From the NCBI RefSeq assembly GCF_014205275.1, contig NZ_JACHND010000001.1, positions 2,790,001 through 2,854,000 of the forward strand: 64,000 bases of DNA, given 5' to 3'. How positions within the stretch are numbered: the stretch's first letter is position 1; each line of letters starts with the position of its first letter. Both the position numbers and the translations under genes were made by a program. The stretch is from Sphaerisporangium siamense (GTDB taxonomy: Bacteria > Actinomycetota > Actinomycetes > Streptosporangiales > Streptosporangiaceae). The notes under the pieces are model-generated. The model saw only the letters and a list, made by a program, of their open reading frames with translations, had not been told where the DNA came from and did no database searches. Below, one piece after another: positions 44,245-53,170 of the stretch.

Positions 44245-44264
44245 TACGCACTTCGAAGTGCGTA
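44245..44264. promoter_or_regulatory. Perfect 20-bp palindrome, HxlR operator candidate
   Basis: TACGCACTTCGAAGTGCGTA is fully self-complementary. It stands 29 nt before the HxlR-type gene and in the shared upstream region of the SGNH hydrolase gene. HxlR regulators bind such sites in their own promoter (family knowledge). Confidence 0.75.
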
Positions 44265-44293
44265 AGCCACCCCCCGGTAGGAAGGAGCGGTCG

Positions 44294-44737
44294 ATGCCGA
44301 CGAGGACGGCGACCCAGAAGCGGGCAGAGGTGAAGGCGGACTACGACGCCTTCCTGGCGAAGTGTCCGAGCCGCCGGTTGCTCGACCGGATCTCCGACAA
44401 GTGGGTCGCGCTGATCCTGGCCGCGCTCGGCAGCGACGGCCCGCGGCGATCCGCGGGCGACCTCGGCGGCGAGCCGCGGTCCATGCGCTACTCCGAGCTG
44501 TCCCGCAGGCTGGCCGGGGTCAGCCAGAAGATGCTCACCCAGACGCTGCGCTCCCTGGAGCGCGACGGGCTGGTCACCCGCACCGTGACCCCCACGGTGC
44601 CGGTCACGGTCACCTACGAGCTGACCGACCTCGGCCTCTCGCTCCACCACGTGATACGCGGCATCAAGGCGTGGGCCGAAGCGCACATGGACGAGGTACT
44701 CGCCAACCGCGAGAAGTACGACACCCACACCCCCTGA
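44294..44737 (+). CDS. HxlR-family transcriptional regulator
   Basis: The 147-aa winged-helix protein has the hallmark CPSRRLLDRISDKWVALIL with the redox-type Cys at residue 24, and MRYSELSRRLAGVSQKMLTQ as the recognition helix region. AAGGAG stands before the ATG. It probably represses itself and the divergent hydrolase gene in response to a thiol-reactive or aldehyde signal (inference). Confidence 0.9.
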   Translation: MPTRTATQKRAEVKADYDAFLAKCPSRRLLDRISDKWVALILAALGSDGPRRSAGDLGGEPRSMRYSELSRRLAGVSQKMLTQTLRSLERDGLVTRTVTPTVPVTVTYELTDLGLSLHHVIRGIKAWAEAHMDEVLANREKYDTHTP

Positions 44738-44742
44738 AATCG

Positions 44743-45711
44743 TCAGATGCGGCGGCGGGAGGTGCGGGCGATGGCGAGGGATGTGAGGGCCGCGGCCGCC
44801 GCGGTGAGGATCGCGGCCTCGGTCCACTGGAAGGGCCAGAAACGGTTCGCGGGGTGGTAGTACACGGCCATCCGGTAGCCGCGGTCCAGCAGACAGCGGT
44901 CCCTTTCGAGTTGCGCCCGGCCGCTGCGCATGTCCACTTCCTCCGACGCCACGCAGACGTCGACCGGTGTGACCGTGAGCTCGCGGCCCGCCGGGTCCAC
45001 CCAGTTCTCCGTCACGAACAGGCCGCCCTGGTCGATGGGCTGATCCCGGTCGGCGGTGACCAGGCGGACCGGCTCGGCGAAGTCCTTCTGCGCGAAGAAC
45101 ACGAGCGGGAACGCCGGCATGAGCACGGCGATCGTCACGGCCATCGCGACCAGCGTCCGGCGGAACAGCGTGCCCGCGAGCGTCCCCACCGCGAAGGCGA
45201 ACAGCCACCACGCGGCGGGCGCGACCCCGACCATGTTGAACTCTCCCGGGTTGGAGAGCGCCGAGCCGTACACGGCGCCGCGGAAGACCGAGGTCCACGT
45301 GCTGATCATCGCCGCGGACGCCAGGCCGCCGGCGACGAGCAGACCGGCGAGGGTCACGATCTTGTACCCGAGCCAGCGCCCGAGCGGGACCTCCTGTGTC
45401 CAGGCCAGCTTGTTGGTGCCCCGCTCGTACTCGCGTCCCAGCAGCGGCGCGCCCCAGAACGCGCCGACCAGCGCGGGCCCGGCCAGGGGGAGCAGCCCGA
45501 AGGCCATGTACATCGGGTCGTACCAGTCGCGCAGCGCCTCGTTGACGGCCTGGCAGACCGGCGCCGGCCCGGGGCACCCCGGCGGGGCGTGCCGTGCCGC
45601 GTAGTCCGCCGCCTGCAGGCCGGTGACCAGGAGCATGACACCCAGCACGGCGAGCAGGCCGAACGTCACGGCGATCTGCGCCCGGTGCTGCCTCCACGTC
45701 AGCCACAGCAT
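44743..45711 (-). CDS. ABC-2-type transporter permease
   Basis: The 322-aa membrane protein has about six hydrophobic segments (for example VTFGLLAVLGVMLLVTG at about 15-31). A large external loop lies near residues 215-280 with three Cys. MLWLTWRQHRAQI at the start is typical of actinobacterial permeases paired with YtrA-type operons. It is encoded 16 nt after the ATPase gene. The exported substrate is unknown; envelope-stress roles are usual for this type. Confidence 0.85.
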   Translation of the reverse strand: MLWLTWRQHRAQIAVTFGLLAVLGVMLLVTGLQAADYAARHAPPGCPGPAPVCQAVNEALRDWYDPMYMAFGLLPLAGPALVGAFWGAPLLGREYERGTNKLAWTQEVPLGRWLGYKIVTLAGLLVAGGLASAAMISTWTSVFRGAVYGSALSNPGEFNMVGVAPAAWWLFAFAVGTLAGTLFRRTLVAMAVTIAVLMPAFPLVFFAQKDFAEPVRLVTADRDQPIDQGGLFVTENWVDPAGRELTVTPVDVCVASEEVDMRSGRAQLERDRCLLDRGYRMAVYYHPANRFWPFQWTEAAILTAAAAALTSLAIARTSRRRI

Positions 45712-45727
45712 CGAGAAGGTCGTCCTT

Positions 45728-46663
45728 TCATTCGGCGGGTACCCGGCCGGGTACGGCCGACAGGTGCCGGGAGGCGCCCGCGTGCGGGTCGCGCAGGTAG
45801 GTGACGATCAGGTCGTTCAGCCCGATGGCGTGCGAGGTCCAGCGCGGGTCGGCCGGCGGCGCCGGGTCGCGCACGAGCAGGCTCGCCTGCCGTCCGGACA
45901 CGGTGCGGGCGACGACCGGCAGACGCGCGGCGATGTCGTCGGCCGCCTCGGCGGGCCCGGTCAGCAGGCGGTGCGACGCCACGAGGTCGTCGAGGTCGCC
46001 GCTCACCTGGACCCGGCCCCGGTTCAGCATGACCAGCCAGTCGCAGGTGCCTTCGAGGTCGGAGACGACGTGGGACGAGAGCAGCACGGTGGTGCCGTGC
46101 TCGGCGACCGCCGCCATGAGGCCCCGGATCACGTCGTGCCGCGCCAGGGGGTCGAGGTCGGCGAGCGGCTCGTCGAGCACGAGCAGGTCCGGCCGCTTGG
46201 CGAGGGCCATCGTCAGCGCGACCTGCGTCCGCTGCCCGCCGGAGAGCGCGCCGACCTTGCGGCGGAGGGGAATGTCCAGGTCGGCGAGTCGTCGCCGGGC
46301 CATGGCGTCGTCCCAGCCGGGGTTGAGGGTGCGGCCGAACCGCAGGGTCTCGGCGACGGTGAAGCCGTTGTACAGCGGTTTGTCCTGCGCCACGAAGGCC
46401 ACCCGGTCGCGGCCGGTCGCGGCGCCGAAGATCCGCACCTCTCCCTCGGTGGGCGTGAGAAGGCCGACGATCATGTGGATGAGCGTGGTCTTGCCCGCGC
46501 CGTTCGGCCCGACCAGCGCGACCACCCGGCCCGCCGGGATCGACAGCGAGCAGTCCCGCAGCGCCCACACGCCTCTGTACCGCCTGCCCAGCCCGGACGT
46601 CCGCAACGCCACCGCACCGTCCGCGGCGGCGTCGCTTTCCGCCGTCACGCCGTTCGCCGTCAC
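45728..46663 (-). CDS. ABC transporter ATP-binding protein
   Basis: The 311-aa ATPase has Walker A VGPNGAGKTT, signature LSGGQRTQ, Walker B LLVLDEPLADLD and the switch His in LLSSHVVSDLE. The GTG start overlaps the regulator's stop by 4 nt. It drives the permease that follows. An extra C-terminal domain of about 80 residues (ARLPVVARTVSGRQASLLV) is unassigned. Confidence 0.92.
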   Translation of the reverse strand: MTANGVTAESDAAADGAVALRTSGLGRRYRGVWALRDCSLSIPAGRVVALVGPNGAGKTTLIHMIVGLLTPTEGEVRIFGAATGRDRVAFVAQDKPLYNGFTVAETLRFGRTLNPGWDDAMARRRLADLDIPLRRKVGALSGGQRTQVALTMALAKRPDLLVLDEPLADLDPLARHDVIRGLMAAVAEHGTTVLLSSHVVSDLEGTCDWLVMLNRGRVQVSGDLDDLVASHRLLTGPAEAADDIAARLPVVARTVSGRQASLLVRDPAPPADPRWTSHAIGLNDLIVTYLRDPHAGASRHLSAVPGRVPAE

Positions 46664-47079
46664 GCGATCTCGTCCTTCCTGGTCGCGGGCTCCTGCTGGT
46701 GGTCGCGGAACGCCTCGCCGACCGCCGAGGCGATCAGAGCCTGGACGTCCTCCTGGTCCAGGCCGGCCTCGCGTGCCGTGCGCACCCAGCGGAGCAGGTC
46801 GCGGCGGAGCCTGGCGTGTTCGGCCAGTGACGCGCCGCCGAGGGTGCGCTCGACGAACGTGCCCTGCCCGGGGCGCGCGGTCACGAGCCCCTCGCGCTCC
46901 AGTTCCCGGTACGCCTTGAGCACCGTGTTCGGGTTGATCGCGAGCTTCTCCACGACCTCCTTGGCCGTGGGCAGCCGGTCGCCGGGGACGAGGGTCCCGA
47001 GGCGCAGGGCGTGTTTTACCTGGTGGACGAGCTGCAGGTACGTGGCCACGCCCGAGCCACGGTCCAAGTGAAACTCCAT
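46660..47079 (-). CDS. GntR-family regulator, YtrA type
   Basis: The 139-aa regulator has the winged-helix GntR domain (GVATYLQLVHQVKHALRLG, then LPTAKEVVEKLAINPNTVLK) and a short C-terminal helix region, the YtrA plan. ATG 47079 follows GTGGAG closely; the frame is open much further but without coding character. It represses the ABC genes behind it, and the inverted repeat at 47095-47110 is the likely site. Confidence 0.9.
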   Translation of the reverse strand: MEFHLDRGSGVATYLQLVHQVKHALRLGTLVPGDRLPTAKEVVEKLAINPNTVLKAYRELEREGLVTARPGQGTFVERTLGGASLAEHARLRRDLLRWVRTAREAGLDQEDVQALIASAVGEAFRDHQQEPATRKDEIA

Positions 47080-47094
47080 CACGCTCCACTCTTT

Positions 47095-47110
47095 CACTAA
47101 TGAGTTAGTG
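47095..47110. promoter_or_regulatory. YtrA-type operator candidate
   Basis: CACTAATGAGTTAGTG has perfect 6-bp arms around a 4-nt centre, directly upstream of the GntR gene. Confidence 0.65.
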
Positions 47111-47288
47111 GAATGATGGTGGGCCGCCGCCGCCACGTCAAGGCGAACACCCCCGGGTGAGCCCGGCGACGGCGGCGCCGCGGATTTGCGCTCCCGGCGG
47201 AACCGCCCTGGGCGGAACGCATGGCCCGGGCCGGTCGCCCCGGTGCTCAATGAGGCTGCGAACGCATCGGCGAACGAAGGGGCGGATC

Positions 47289-48014
47289 ATGGCGGCGACA
47301 CCTGCGTACGACGAGATCGCGGACTGGTACGAGAAGGTCTTCCTCGGCGGCGACGGCACCGGCAAAGAGCGTCACGCCGGGGCCGAGGAAGAGGGACATG
47401 CGGGCGCCAGGGGAGCAGGCGGGGACGCGCTGGGCCTGGGCCGGGTCCTCCGAGATCTCCTGGGGCCGGGCGCGGGTGTCTGCCTGGAGGTCGGCTGCGG
47501 CACCGGCGTTCATGCGCGCACGGTGCGTGAGCTGGGGTGGACGCCCTTCGGGATCGACCTGTCCTCCGGCATGCTGCGGTACGCGCGGGGCCGCCTGCCG
47601 GTGGCCCGCGCGGACGCCGAGCGGCTGCCGATCCGGGACGGCGCGCTTCCGGCCGCCATCGCGATGATGGTCCACACCGACATGCCGGGGTACGCGACCG
47701 CACTGCGGGAGGTCGCCCGGGTGTTACGCCCCGGCGGGGTCTTCGTCCACGTGGGCGTCCACCCCTGCTTCTGCGGCGGCTTCGCCGACCGGAGCGACCC
47801 CGCCGCGGTCGTGATCCACCCCGGCTACGTCGACGGCCATTGGACGAAAGCCTCGTGGACCGACCAGGGGGTGCGGAGCAGGGTCGGCGCCACGCACTGG
47901 CCGCTGCCCGACCTGACGCGCATGTTCCTCGACGCCGGCCTGACCCTCGAACGCTTCGCCGAGACGGGCGAGCCGACCCCGATCGTGCTCGCCGTCCAGG
48001 CGCGCAAGCCGTGA
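47289..48014 (+). CDS. Class I SAM-dependent methyltransferase
   Basis: The 241-aa product has motif I CLEVGCGTGVHARTV, post-I FGIDLSSGML, ADAERLPIRDGALP and VLRPGGVFVHVG, the methyltransferase type 11 order. A loop near residue 25-50 is rich in Gly, Ala and Glu. The substrate is unknown. It is divergent from the GntR operon. Confidence 0.85.
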   Translation: MAATPAYDEIADWYEKVFLGGDGTGKERHAGAEEEGHAGARGAGGDALGLGRVLRDLLGPGAGVCLEVGCGTGVHARTVRELGWTPFGIDLSSGMLRYARGRLPVARADAERLPIRDGALPAAIAMMVHTDMPGYATALREVARVLRPGGVFVHVGVHPCFCGGFADRSDPAAVVIHPGYVDGHWTKASWTDQGVRSRVGATHWPLPDLTRMFLDAGLTLERFAETGEPTPIVLAVQARKP

Positions 48015-48041
48015 CCGATGCCCCCGCCACACGTGCCAGAC

Positions 48042-48176
48042 GACGACGCAACAGCCCGCCACGGCCCCCGCTCCGGCCACGCAGCCCATCACCACGGCCC
48101 CGACGGACAGCGTGGACGGCGGCGACCACCGTCGCAGCGGCAGGATCGCGGCGACATGGCTCACGGTGAAGGGCAC
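48042..48176 (-). pseudogene. DUF4184-like remnant
   Basis: The minus strand starts MPFTVSHVAAILPLRRW, the N-terminal signature of DUF4184 membrane proteins. After a few residues it runs into a single hydrophobic segment. The bulk of the domain is missing and the frame runs on antisense to the methyltransferase gene. An internal deletion is likely. Confidence 0.45.
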
Positions 48177-48278
48177 GCCCTCTTAGATCTTCGCCACGGC
48201 CGGCGGGTTCACCTCGTCCTCGCCGCCGGGCCTGGCGTCACAGGGTTTCGTCGCGACGGCGGGCTCGTCGGGTCGTCG

Positions 48279-49283
48279 TCACCAGATCAGGCCGAAGGAG
48301 CGCATCGCGCGCGCATAGTGCGGGGACAGCTCGCCGTCGATGGCGCCGGAGGCGGCCTCGGCGAGCAGCGGACTCGCGGCAGGGGCTCCGGCGGCCCGTG
48401 CGCCGGGATCGTCCTCGGCGACCAGCGGCGACCGGCGGATCTCCGCCACGCTCGCCCCGCGCAGCGCCGCCGCCTGAAGCGGCGCCACGAACCGCCTCCC
48501 CTCCACCATCCTCTCCAACCACGCGACCTCCGCCGTCGTGGCAACGGAGCCCGTGCCGTCCGCCCCAGTGCCCTCCGGCCCCGTGCCGTCCGGGCGGACG
48601 AGTCCGCGCAGGGCGTGTTCCAGCAGCAGCGCGGGCCAGCCCACCAGCTTCCCGAGGACCTGGCCGAGCGTTCCCGCGGCCTCGTACCCGCCGCGCGGGG
48701 CCGCCGCGCCGAGCACGGTCGCCATGTACATGTGCGTCTCGCCGCGCCGGGCCAGCGGCTTGCCGCTCATCAGCGACTCGCGCCACCGGGCCAGCGTCCA
48801 CAGCGCCCCGCTCACCAGCAGGTCGTCCTTCTCCCTCTGCGCGTACGTCCGCGCCAGCAGCACCACGCGCCCCCGCGCCGACAGCACCAGCCACAGCGGC
48901 AGCCCGACGACCAGCGCGGGCCTGCGCCGCCACCCCACCCGCGCGTACGCGCAGCCGACGGCGAGGTCACTGACGGCGACGACCACGGGCGCCGCCGTTC
49001 CTACGGCCCCGGCGACCCGCCGTGCCAGCCCGTACAACTCGGGCGCGGCGGACGGCTCGACGACCTCGGCGTCGGCCGGCAGCCCGCGCGGCCGGGGGAA
49101 GAGCAGCGCCCCGATGGCGACGAGCAGCCCGCCCGCAGCCCAGGCCGCCGCGAAGCCGGGGCTCCTGGCGATGATCCATCCGCCCGCCACGAGCAGCGTC
49201 ACCGTGAACGAATGCACCAGAACCGCGAGAACGAGCGCGGCCCCCGCCTTCAGCACCTTCACCGGGGCGATCCTCTCCGTCAC
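48279..49283 (-). CDS. Membrane protein, degenerate M48-peptidase-like
   Basis: The 334-aa product has two N-terminal hydrophobic segments (about residues 10-60), then a soluble part. Its layout recalls actinobacterial M48-type peptidases (ELYGLARRVAGAVG, PALVVGLPLWLVLSARGRVVLL). The HExxH zinc motif is not present where expected (LLARTYAQREKDDLL). It is therefore probably not a peptidase. Function unknown. The start is GTG. Confidence 0.55.
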   Translation of the reverse strand: MTERIAPVKVLKAGAALVLAVLVHSFTVTLLVAGGWIIARSPGFAAAWAAGGLLVAIGALLFPRPRGLPADAEVVEPSAAPELYGLARRVAGAVGTAAPVVVAVSDLAVGCAYARVGWRRRPALVVGLPLWLVLSARGRVVLLARTYAQREKDDLLVSGALWTLARWRESLMSGKPLARRGETHMYMATVLGAAAPRGGYEAAGTLGQVLGKLVGWPALLLEHALRGLVRPDGTGPEGTGADGTGSVATTAEVAWLERMVEGRRFVAPLQAAALRGASVAEIRRSPLVAEDDPGARAAGAPAASPLLAEAASGAIDGELSPHYARAMRSFGLIW

Positions 49284-49400
49284 CGCACAAGGTAAAGGTC
49301 ATCCGTCCAGGCTGCATAGGGGGCACTCGCCCTGCTCTGTTCGCTGCGCCGGCCCGCCGGGGAAACCACGGTCGGATCGCCGCCCCGAATCGGCCACAGG

Positions 49401-50258
49401 TCAGACGACCGCGCCGGACAGGCGCTCGCACAGGGCCCAGACCGCGTCCTGGCCGTGCGGGTCGAGCGCGCCGGCGGGCCAGGCCGTGCGGCGGCATTTC
49501 ATGCTGAAGTAGGCGCCGTTCACGCCGTCCACCTCCGCGCTGGAGGCCAGGTACACGCTGGAGCGCGCGGGCTTCGCCAGATCGCCGAAGAGCCGTGGCG
49601 CGGCGACCCGCAGCAGCGGTACCAGCGGCCGGTAGACGTAAGGGAATCCGGCCATCGTCATCGCCCGGTTCATCGGCGTGTGGCCGTGCCCGGGGTAGGC
49701 GACGTTGACCGTGACGCCGCTGCCTGCCACCTTCTCGGCGAAGCGCAGGCTCATCGCCATCAGCATGGTCTTGGTGTGGTTGTACTGGCTGAACGTCCAG
49801 CCCAGGTACCGCCGCTCCGCCTGCAGGTTGCCGGGGTCGATCGGCCCGCCGGGGATGCCGCCGGTGATGTTCACCACCCGGCCGCCGAGCAGGGGCAGCA
49901 GCAGGTGGGTGAGCGTGAACGGCGCCAGCACATGGGCGGCGAACGTGACCTCCACGCCGTCGGCGGTGAGCGTACGGCGCGGCGGGCTCGCCCCGACGTT
50001 GTTGACCAGCACGTCCAGCCGGTCGCAACGGCTCGCGGCCCACGCGGCCACCTTGGCCGCCTCGTCCAGACGGGTGACGTCCGCGGCGATGGCCTCCACC
50101 CGGCCGCCGCCCGCCCCGAGCTCGTCGGCCGCCTGTCGTGCCCGTGCCGGGTCGCGGCCGACGAGGAGCAGCCTGGCGCCGAGCGCGACCAGCCCGCGCG
50201 CCGTCTCCTTGCCGATTCCGCCGGTGCTGCCGGTGACCAGAACGGTTCCGCCTCGCAT
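49401..50258 (-). CDS. Short-chain dehydrogenase/reductase
   Basis: The 285-aa SDR has the cofactor motif TGSTGGIG (9-16), NNVGA and the active-site Tyr-Lys in YNHTK. LLLVGRDPAR after the second strand suggests NADP preference. It is divergent from a TetR-type gene that probably controls it. The closest families are retinol-dehydrogenase-like oxidoreductases; the substrate is unknown. Confidence 0.88.
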   Translation of the reverse strand: MRGGTVLVTGSTGGIGKETARGLVALGARLLLVGRDPARARQAADELGAGGGRVEAIAADVTRLDEAAKVAAWAASRCDRLDVLVNNVGASPPRRTLTADGVEVTFAAHVLAPFTLTHLLLPLLGGRVVNITGGIPGGPIDPGNLQAERRYLGWTFSQYNHTKTMLMAMSLRFAEKVAGSGVTVNVAYPGHGHTPMNRAMTMAGFPYVYRPLVPLLRVAAPRLFGDLAKPARSSVYLASSAEVDGVNGAYFSMKCRRTAWPAGALDPHGQDAVWALCERLSGAVV

Positions 50259-50298
50259 GTGAGCCTCCGTACTCGAAGAGAGAGCGTCGCATCGAATA

Positions 50299-50313
50299 TG
50301 GCACCAAGTGTCA
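50299..50313. promoter_or_regulatory. TetR operator candidate
   Basis: TGGCACCAAGTGTCA is an imperfect inverted repeat (5 of 6 pairs, 3-nt centre) between the divergent SDR and TetR genes. Confidence 0.5.
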
Positions 50314-50341
50314 TGATAGGCAATCGGTGTAGCATTGCGCC

Positions 50342-50905
50342 ATGGAGGGTTTGCGGGATCGCACCAGGCGCGCCGTACGCGCCGAAATCGCCGGACGGGC
50401 GCTCCAGCTCTTCGCCGAGCGCGGCTTCGACGCGACGACGGTCGACGACATCGCCCACGCGGCCGGCATGTCCAAACGCAGCTTCTTCCGCTACTTCCCG
50501 ACCAAGGAGGACGCCGTCTTCGGCGAGGTGGAGGCGATGGGGGAGCAGGTCGCCGAGGAGATCGCCACGCGTCCGCCCGAGGAGGGTCCCTGGGAGTGCC
50601 TGCACGCCGTGCTGCGCGGCTGGGAGGCGCGGATCACCGCGCAGGTGGAGGGGATGCGGCTCATCGAGTCCACCCCCGCGCTGCGGGCCAGGCTGCTCCA
50701 CAAGCGCGACGAGGCCCGTGCCCGCATCATCGGGGCGCTGACCGACCGCGGCATACCCCCGCTGGAGGCCGACCTCGCCGCCGCGGCGGCGGGGGCGGCC
50801 CTGGACGTGGTGGCACGCGAGTGGGTCCGCGCCGGGGGGTCCACCGACCGGCTCGCCCTGGTGGACCAGGCCTTCGCCATGCTCCGCCCGGCCTTCCTGA
50901 GCTGA
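50342..50905 (+). CDS. TetR-family transcriptional regulator
   Basis: The 187-aa regulator has the N-terminal helix-turn-helix (FDATTVDDIAHAAGMSKRSFFRYF) and a helical ligand domain. No ribosome site precedes the ATG, so a leaderless transcript is possible. It likely represses itself and the SDR gene. Confidence 0.9.
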   Translation: MEGLRDRTRRAVRAEIAGRALQLFAERGFDATTVDDIAHAAGMSKRSFFRYFPTKEDAVFGEVEAMGEQVAEEIATRPPEEGPWECLHAVLRGWEARITAQVEGMRLIESTPALRARLLHKRDEARARIIGALTDRGIPPLEADLAAAAAGAALDVVAREWVRAGGSTDRLALVDQAFAMLRPAFLS

Positions 50906-50926
50906 GCCAGGCCGGCGAGCGGACGT

Positions 50927-52165
50927 CTACGGGATTCTGCGGGCGAAGGCGGGGGCGTGTTCCGGGCGGGGGCCGAAGCCGATGAAGCGGGCGGGGATCG
51001 TGCGGAATCGGGGGAACATGCGGCCGAGGAGCAGTAGAGCCTTGGGCGGTCCCGAGCGCTTGCCCGTGAACTGGTCCCCGAACATGAACCGCTGCAGCAG
51101 CCGCTGGCCGGTCTGGACGATGACGGTGGGCCGCCGCCTGCGCGCCTGCACGGCGGCCAGGTCGGCGACGGTGACGGCGTGCCGCCGCAGCGGCCCGGCC
51201 AGGATGGTCGCGGCGGCCACCGCGTCCTGGATGGCCAGGTTGATGCCGACCCCGCCCGCGGGGGACATGGCGTGCGCGGCGTCGCCGATGAGCAGCAGCC
51301 CGTCGAGGTGCCAGCGCTTGAGCCGGTTCAGCTTGACGTCGAGCACGAAGACGTCGTCCATGCTCTTCAACTCGTCCACCCGGTCGGCGAAGTCGGGACG
51401 CAGGCGCGCGACGCGCTCGCGGAACCGTTCGATGCCCTCGGCGCGCAGCCGCGGGTCGGAGCCTTTGGCGGTGAAGTACGCCACCTGGAGGTAGCCCTCG
51501 CGGGCCAGCGCGATCAGGGCCTCCGTGCCCCGGGCCACCGGGGTGATGGCGGCGGGCCCGTCCCCGTCCTGAGGGGGGCGGGGCAGGCGGAACCACCACA
51601 CGTCGAACGGCACGGGGAACTCCCGCGGCACCAGGCCCGCGTCCGCGCGCAGGGTGGAGTGCCTGCCGTCGCACCCGACCGTCAGCTCGGCGCGGATCTC
51701 GCCCTCGCCGCCGTCCGCCGTGCGGTACCTGACCCCGACGACCTTCTCGCCCTCTCTGACCAGCGCGGTGGCCTCGGTGTTCATGCGAAGCGAGAACCCG
51801 GGCTCCTTGCCGGCGGCCTCGGCGAGAAAGGACAGCAGGTCCCACTGCGGCACCATCGCGATGTAGTTGTACGGCGGCGGCAGCGCGGCGAAGTCGCTCA
51901 GCGGGACCAGACTCCCGTCCGGCGCGGGCAGCGACAGCCCTCCGAGATGGCTCTGCGGCAGCGCCCGGAAGCCCTCCCCCAGCCCCAGCTCGTCCAGCAG
52001 CCGGATCGTGGCCGGGTGAACGGTGTCCCCGCGAAAGTCCCGCAGAAAGTCACCATGCTTCTCCAGCACGGTAACCGCCACCCCCGCCCGCGCCAGCAGC
52101 AGCCCCAGCATCATCCCCGCGGGCCCACCGCCACACACCAGAACACCAGTGCTCTCCACACTCAT
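50927..52165 (-). CDS. FAD-dependent monooxygenase, PHBH type
   Basis: The 412-aa flavoprotein has the FAD motif VCGGGPAGMMLGLLLARAG, the DG motif VGCDGRHSTLR and the GD motif LLIGDAAHAMSPAGGVGIN. These define group A hydroxylases. GGAGG stands 6 nt before the ATG. The C-terminus is short, with no thioredoxin-like domain. It probably hydroxylates an aromatic or polyketide-like substrate. Confidence 0.9.
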   Translation of the reverse strand: MSVESTGVLVCGGGPAGMMLGLLLARAGVAVTVLEKHGDFLRDFRGDTVHPATIRLLDELGLGEGFRALPQSHLGGLSLPAPDGSLVPLSDFAALPPPYNYIAMVPQWDLLSFLAEAAGKEPGFSLRMNTEATALVREGEKVVGVRYRTADGGEGEIRAELTVGCDGRHSTLRADAGLVPREFPVPFDVWWFRLPRPPQDGDGPAAITPVARGTEALIALAREGYLQVAYFTAKGSDPRLRAEGIERFRERVARLRPDFADRVDELKSMDDVFVLDVKLNRLKRWHLDGLLLIGDAAHAMSPAGGVGINLAIQDAVAAATILAGPLRRHAVTVADLAAVQARRRRPTVIVQTGQRLLQRFMFGDQFTGKRSGPPKALLLLGRMFPRFRTIPARFIGFGPRPEHAPAFARRIP

Positions 52166-52373
52166 GCCGATCCTCCCTGTGCCGAATACGCCTGACCCGT
52201 CGTCCTTAATTCATCAGTAGTTGAATCTCTAAGAAGACCATACCCCGTGAGGCCGCCGGCGGCGCGGAAGGAAGGGGCGAAAGCCCGGATTAATCCGATG
52301 GATCGGACTCCGCCCTGACGCAGCCGTACTGGGGAGCCGCATGCGAACCCGAGACGCGTGGAGGCGGAGCGCG

Positions 52374-52799
52374 TCAGTTCTTGTCGTCGGCCGGGAGGAT
52401 CGTGAACGTGTCTCCCCATAGCGGCTTCATCGGCCGGAAGTGTCGCTGGTCGAGCGTGAGCACTCGCGTGGTCTGGTACCTCGCCGCCAGGAGCGCCACG
52501 GACGCGTCCGTCACTTCCGCGGCGAGGTCGCGGTACTGCTCCACGACGGTGAGGACGCGGCCGACGTCTTCGTTGGTCACCGTGACCAGTTCATAGGCGC
52601 CCGCGGCGACGTCGCGCAGCAGATCGCACTCACGGTCGATGCCCTGCCGCGTCAAGAGCAGGTAGTCGATTTCCGCGAGCACGAACGGTGAGAGCAGGTA
52701 AGGGCCTGGATCTCTGAGCAGCGCCCGTTTCGTCGCCTCGTGGTGTCGTTGGTCCGCATCGATCGCCGCCCATAGACCGCTGGTGTCAAGGACGAGCAT
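52374..52799 (-). CDS. vapC: VapC-type PIN-domain toxin
   Basis: The product, about 141 aa, has the four acidic PIN residues: Asp in MLVLDTSGL, Glu in VLAEIDYLL, Asp in TDASVALLA and Asp in LTLDQRHF. It is a metal-dependent RNase. ATG 52799 overlaps the antitoxin gene by 14 nt and follows AAGG; an upstream ATG has no ribosome site. Confidence 0.9.
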   Translation of the reverse strand: MLVLDTSGLWAAIDADQRHHEATKRALLRDPGPYLLSPFVLAEIDYLLLTRQGIDRECDLLRDVAAGAYELVTVTNEDVGRVLTVVEQYRDLAAEVTDASVALLAARYQTTRVLTLDQRHFRPMKPLWGDTFTILPADDKN

Positions 52800-53040
52800 C
52801 GTCGCCTTGCTCGAACCCTTCTGCGAGGATGTCGTCGACACGTTCCGCGAGGGTCGGGTCGCCGCTGCGGAACAACGGAAGAGTGGGACGTGGTCGTGTG
52901 GTCCGGTGGGGCGCGTCCTCGCGAAGTGATCTTTCGATGGCGTTGAGCATGTACTGCTCGTCCGAGACGTGATGCCGCCGCGCCGCTTCGGTCACTCGAT
53001 GCTTGAGATCTTCCGTCAGATGCAGGCTCACCTCGATCAC
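52786..53040 (-). CDS. vapB: VapB-type antitoxin
   Basis: The 84-aa product has an N-terminal ribbon-helix-helix (EVSLHLTEDLKHRVTEAARR) and an acidic tail (LAERVDDILAEGFEQ) suited to cover the toxin. It precedes and overlaps the PIN gene. It should bind its own promoter. Confidence 0.88.
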   Translation of the reverse strand: MIEVSLHLTEDLKHRVTEAARRHHVSDEQYMLNAIERSLREDAPHRTTRPRPTLPLFRSGDPTLAERVDDILAEGFEQGDDARP

Positions 53041-53170
53041 CCTTCCACGGTAACCAACGACATCCCGTGCGTCATGGTCGCTGTGAGTACCTTACAGGTC
53101 ACGAACGGTTAAGGCGTCGGCGTGTCGGGGGGATGGGCGGCCCAAGACCGGCTCCACCTGACGACATTCC

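Noticed and set aside
48279..49283. Active M48 metallopeptidase
   Set aside because: The expected HExxH motif is absent.
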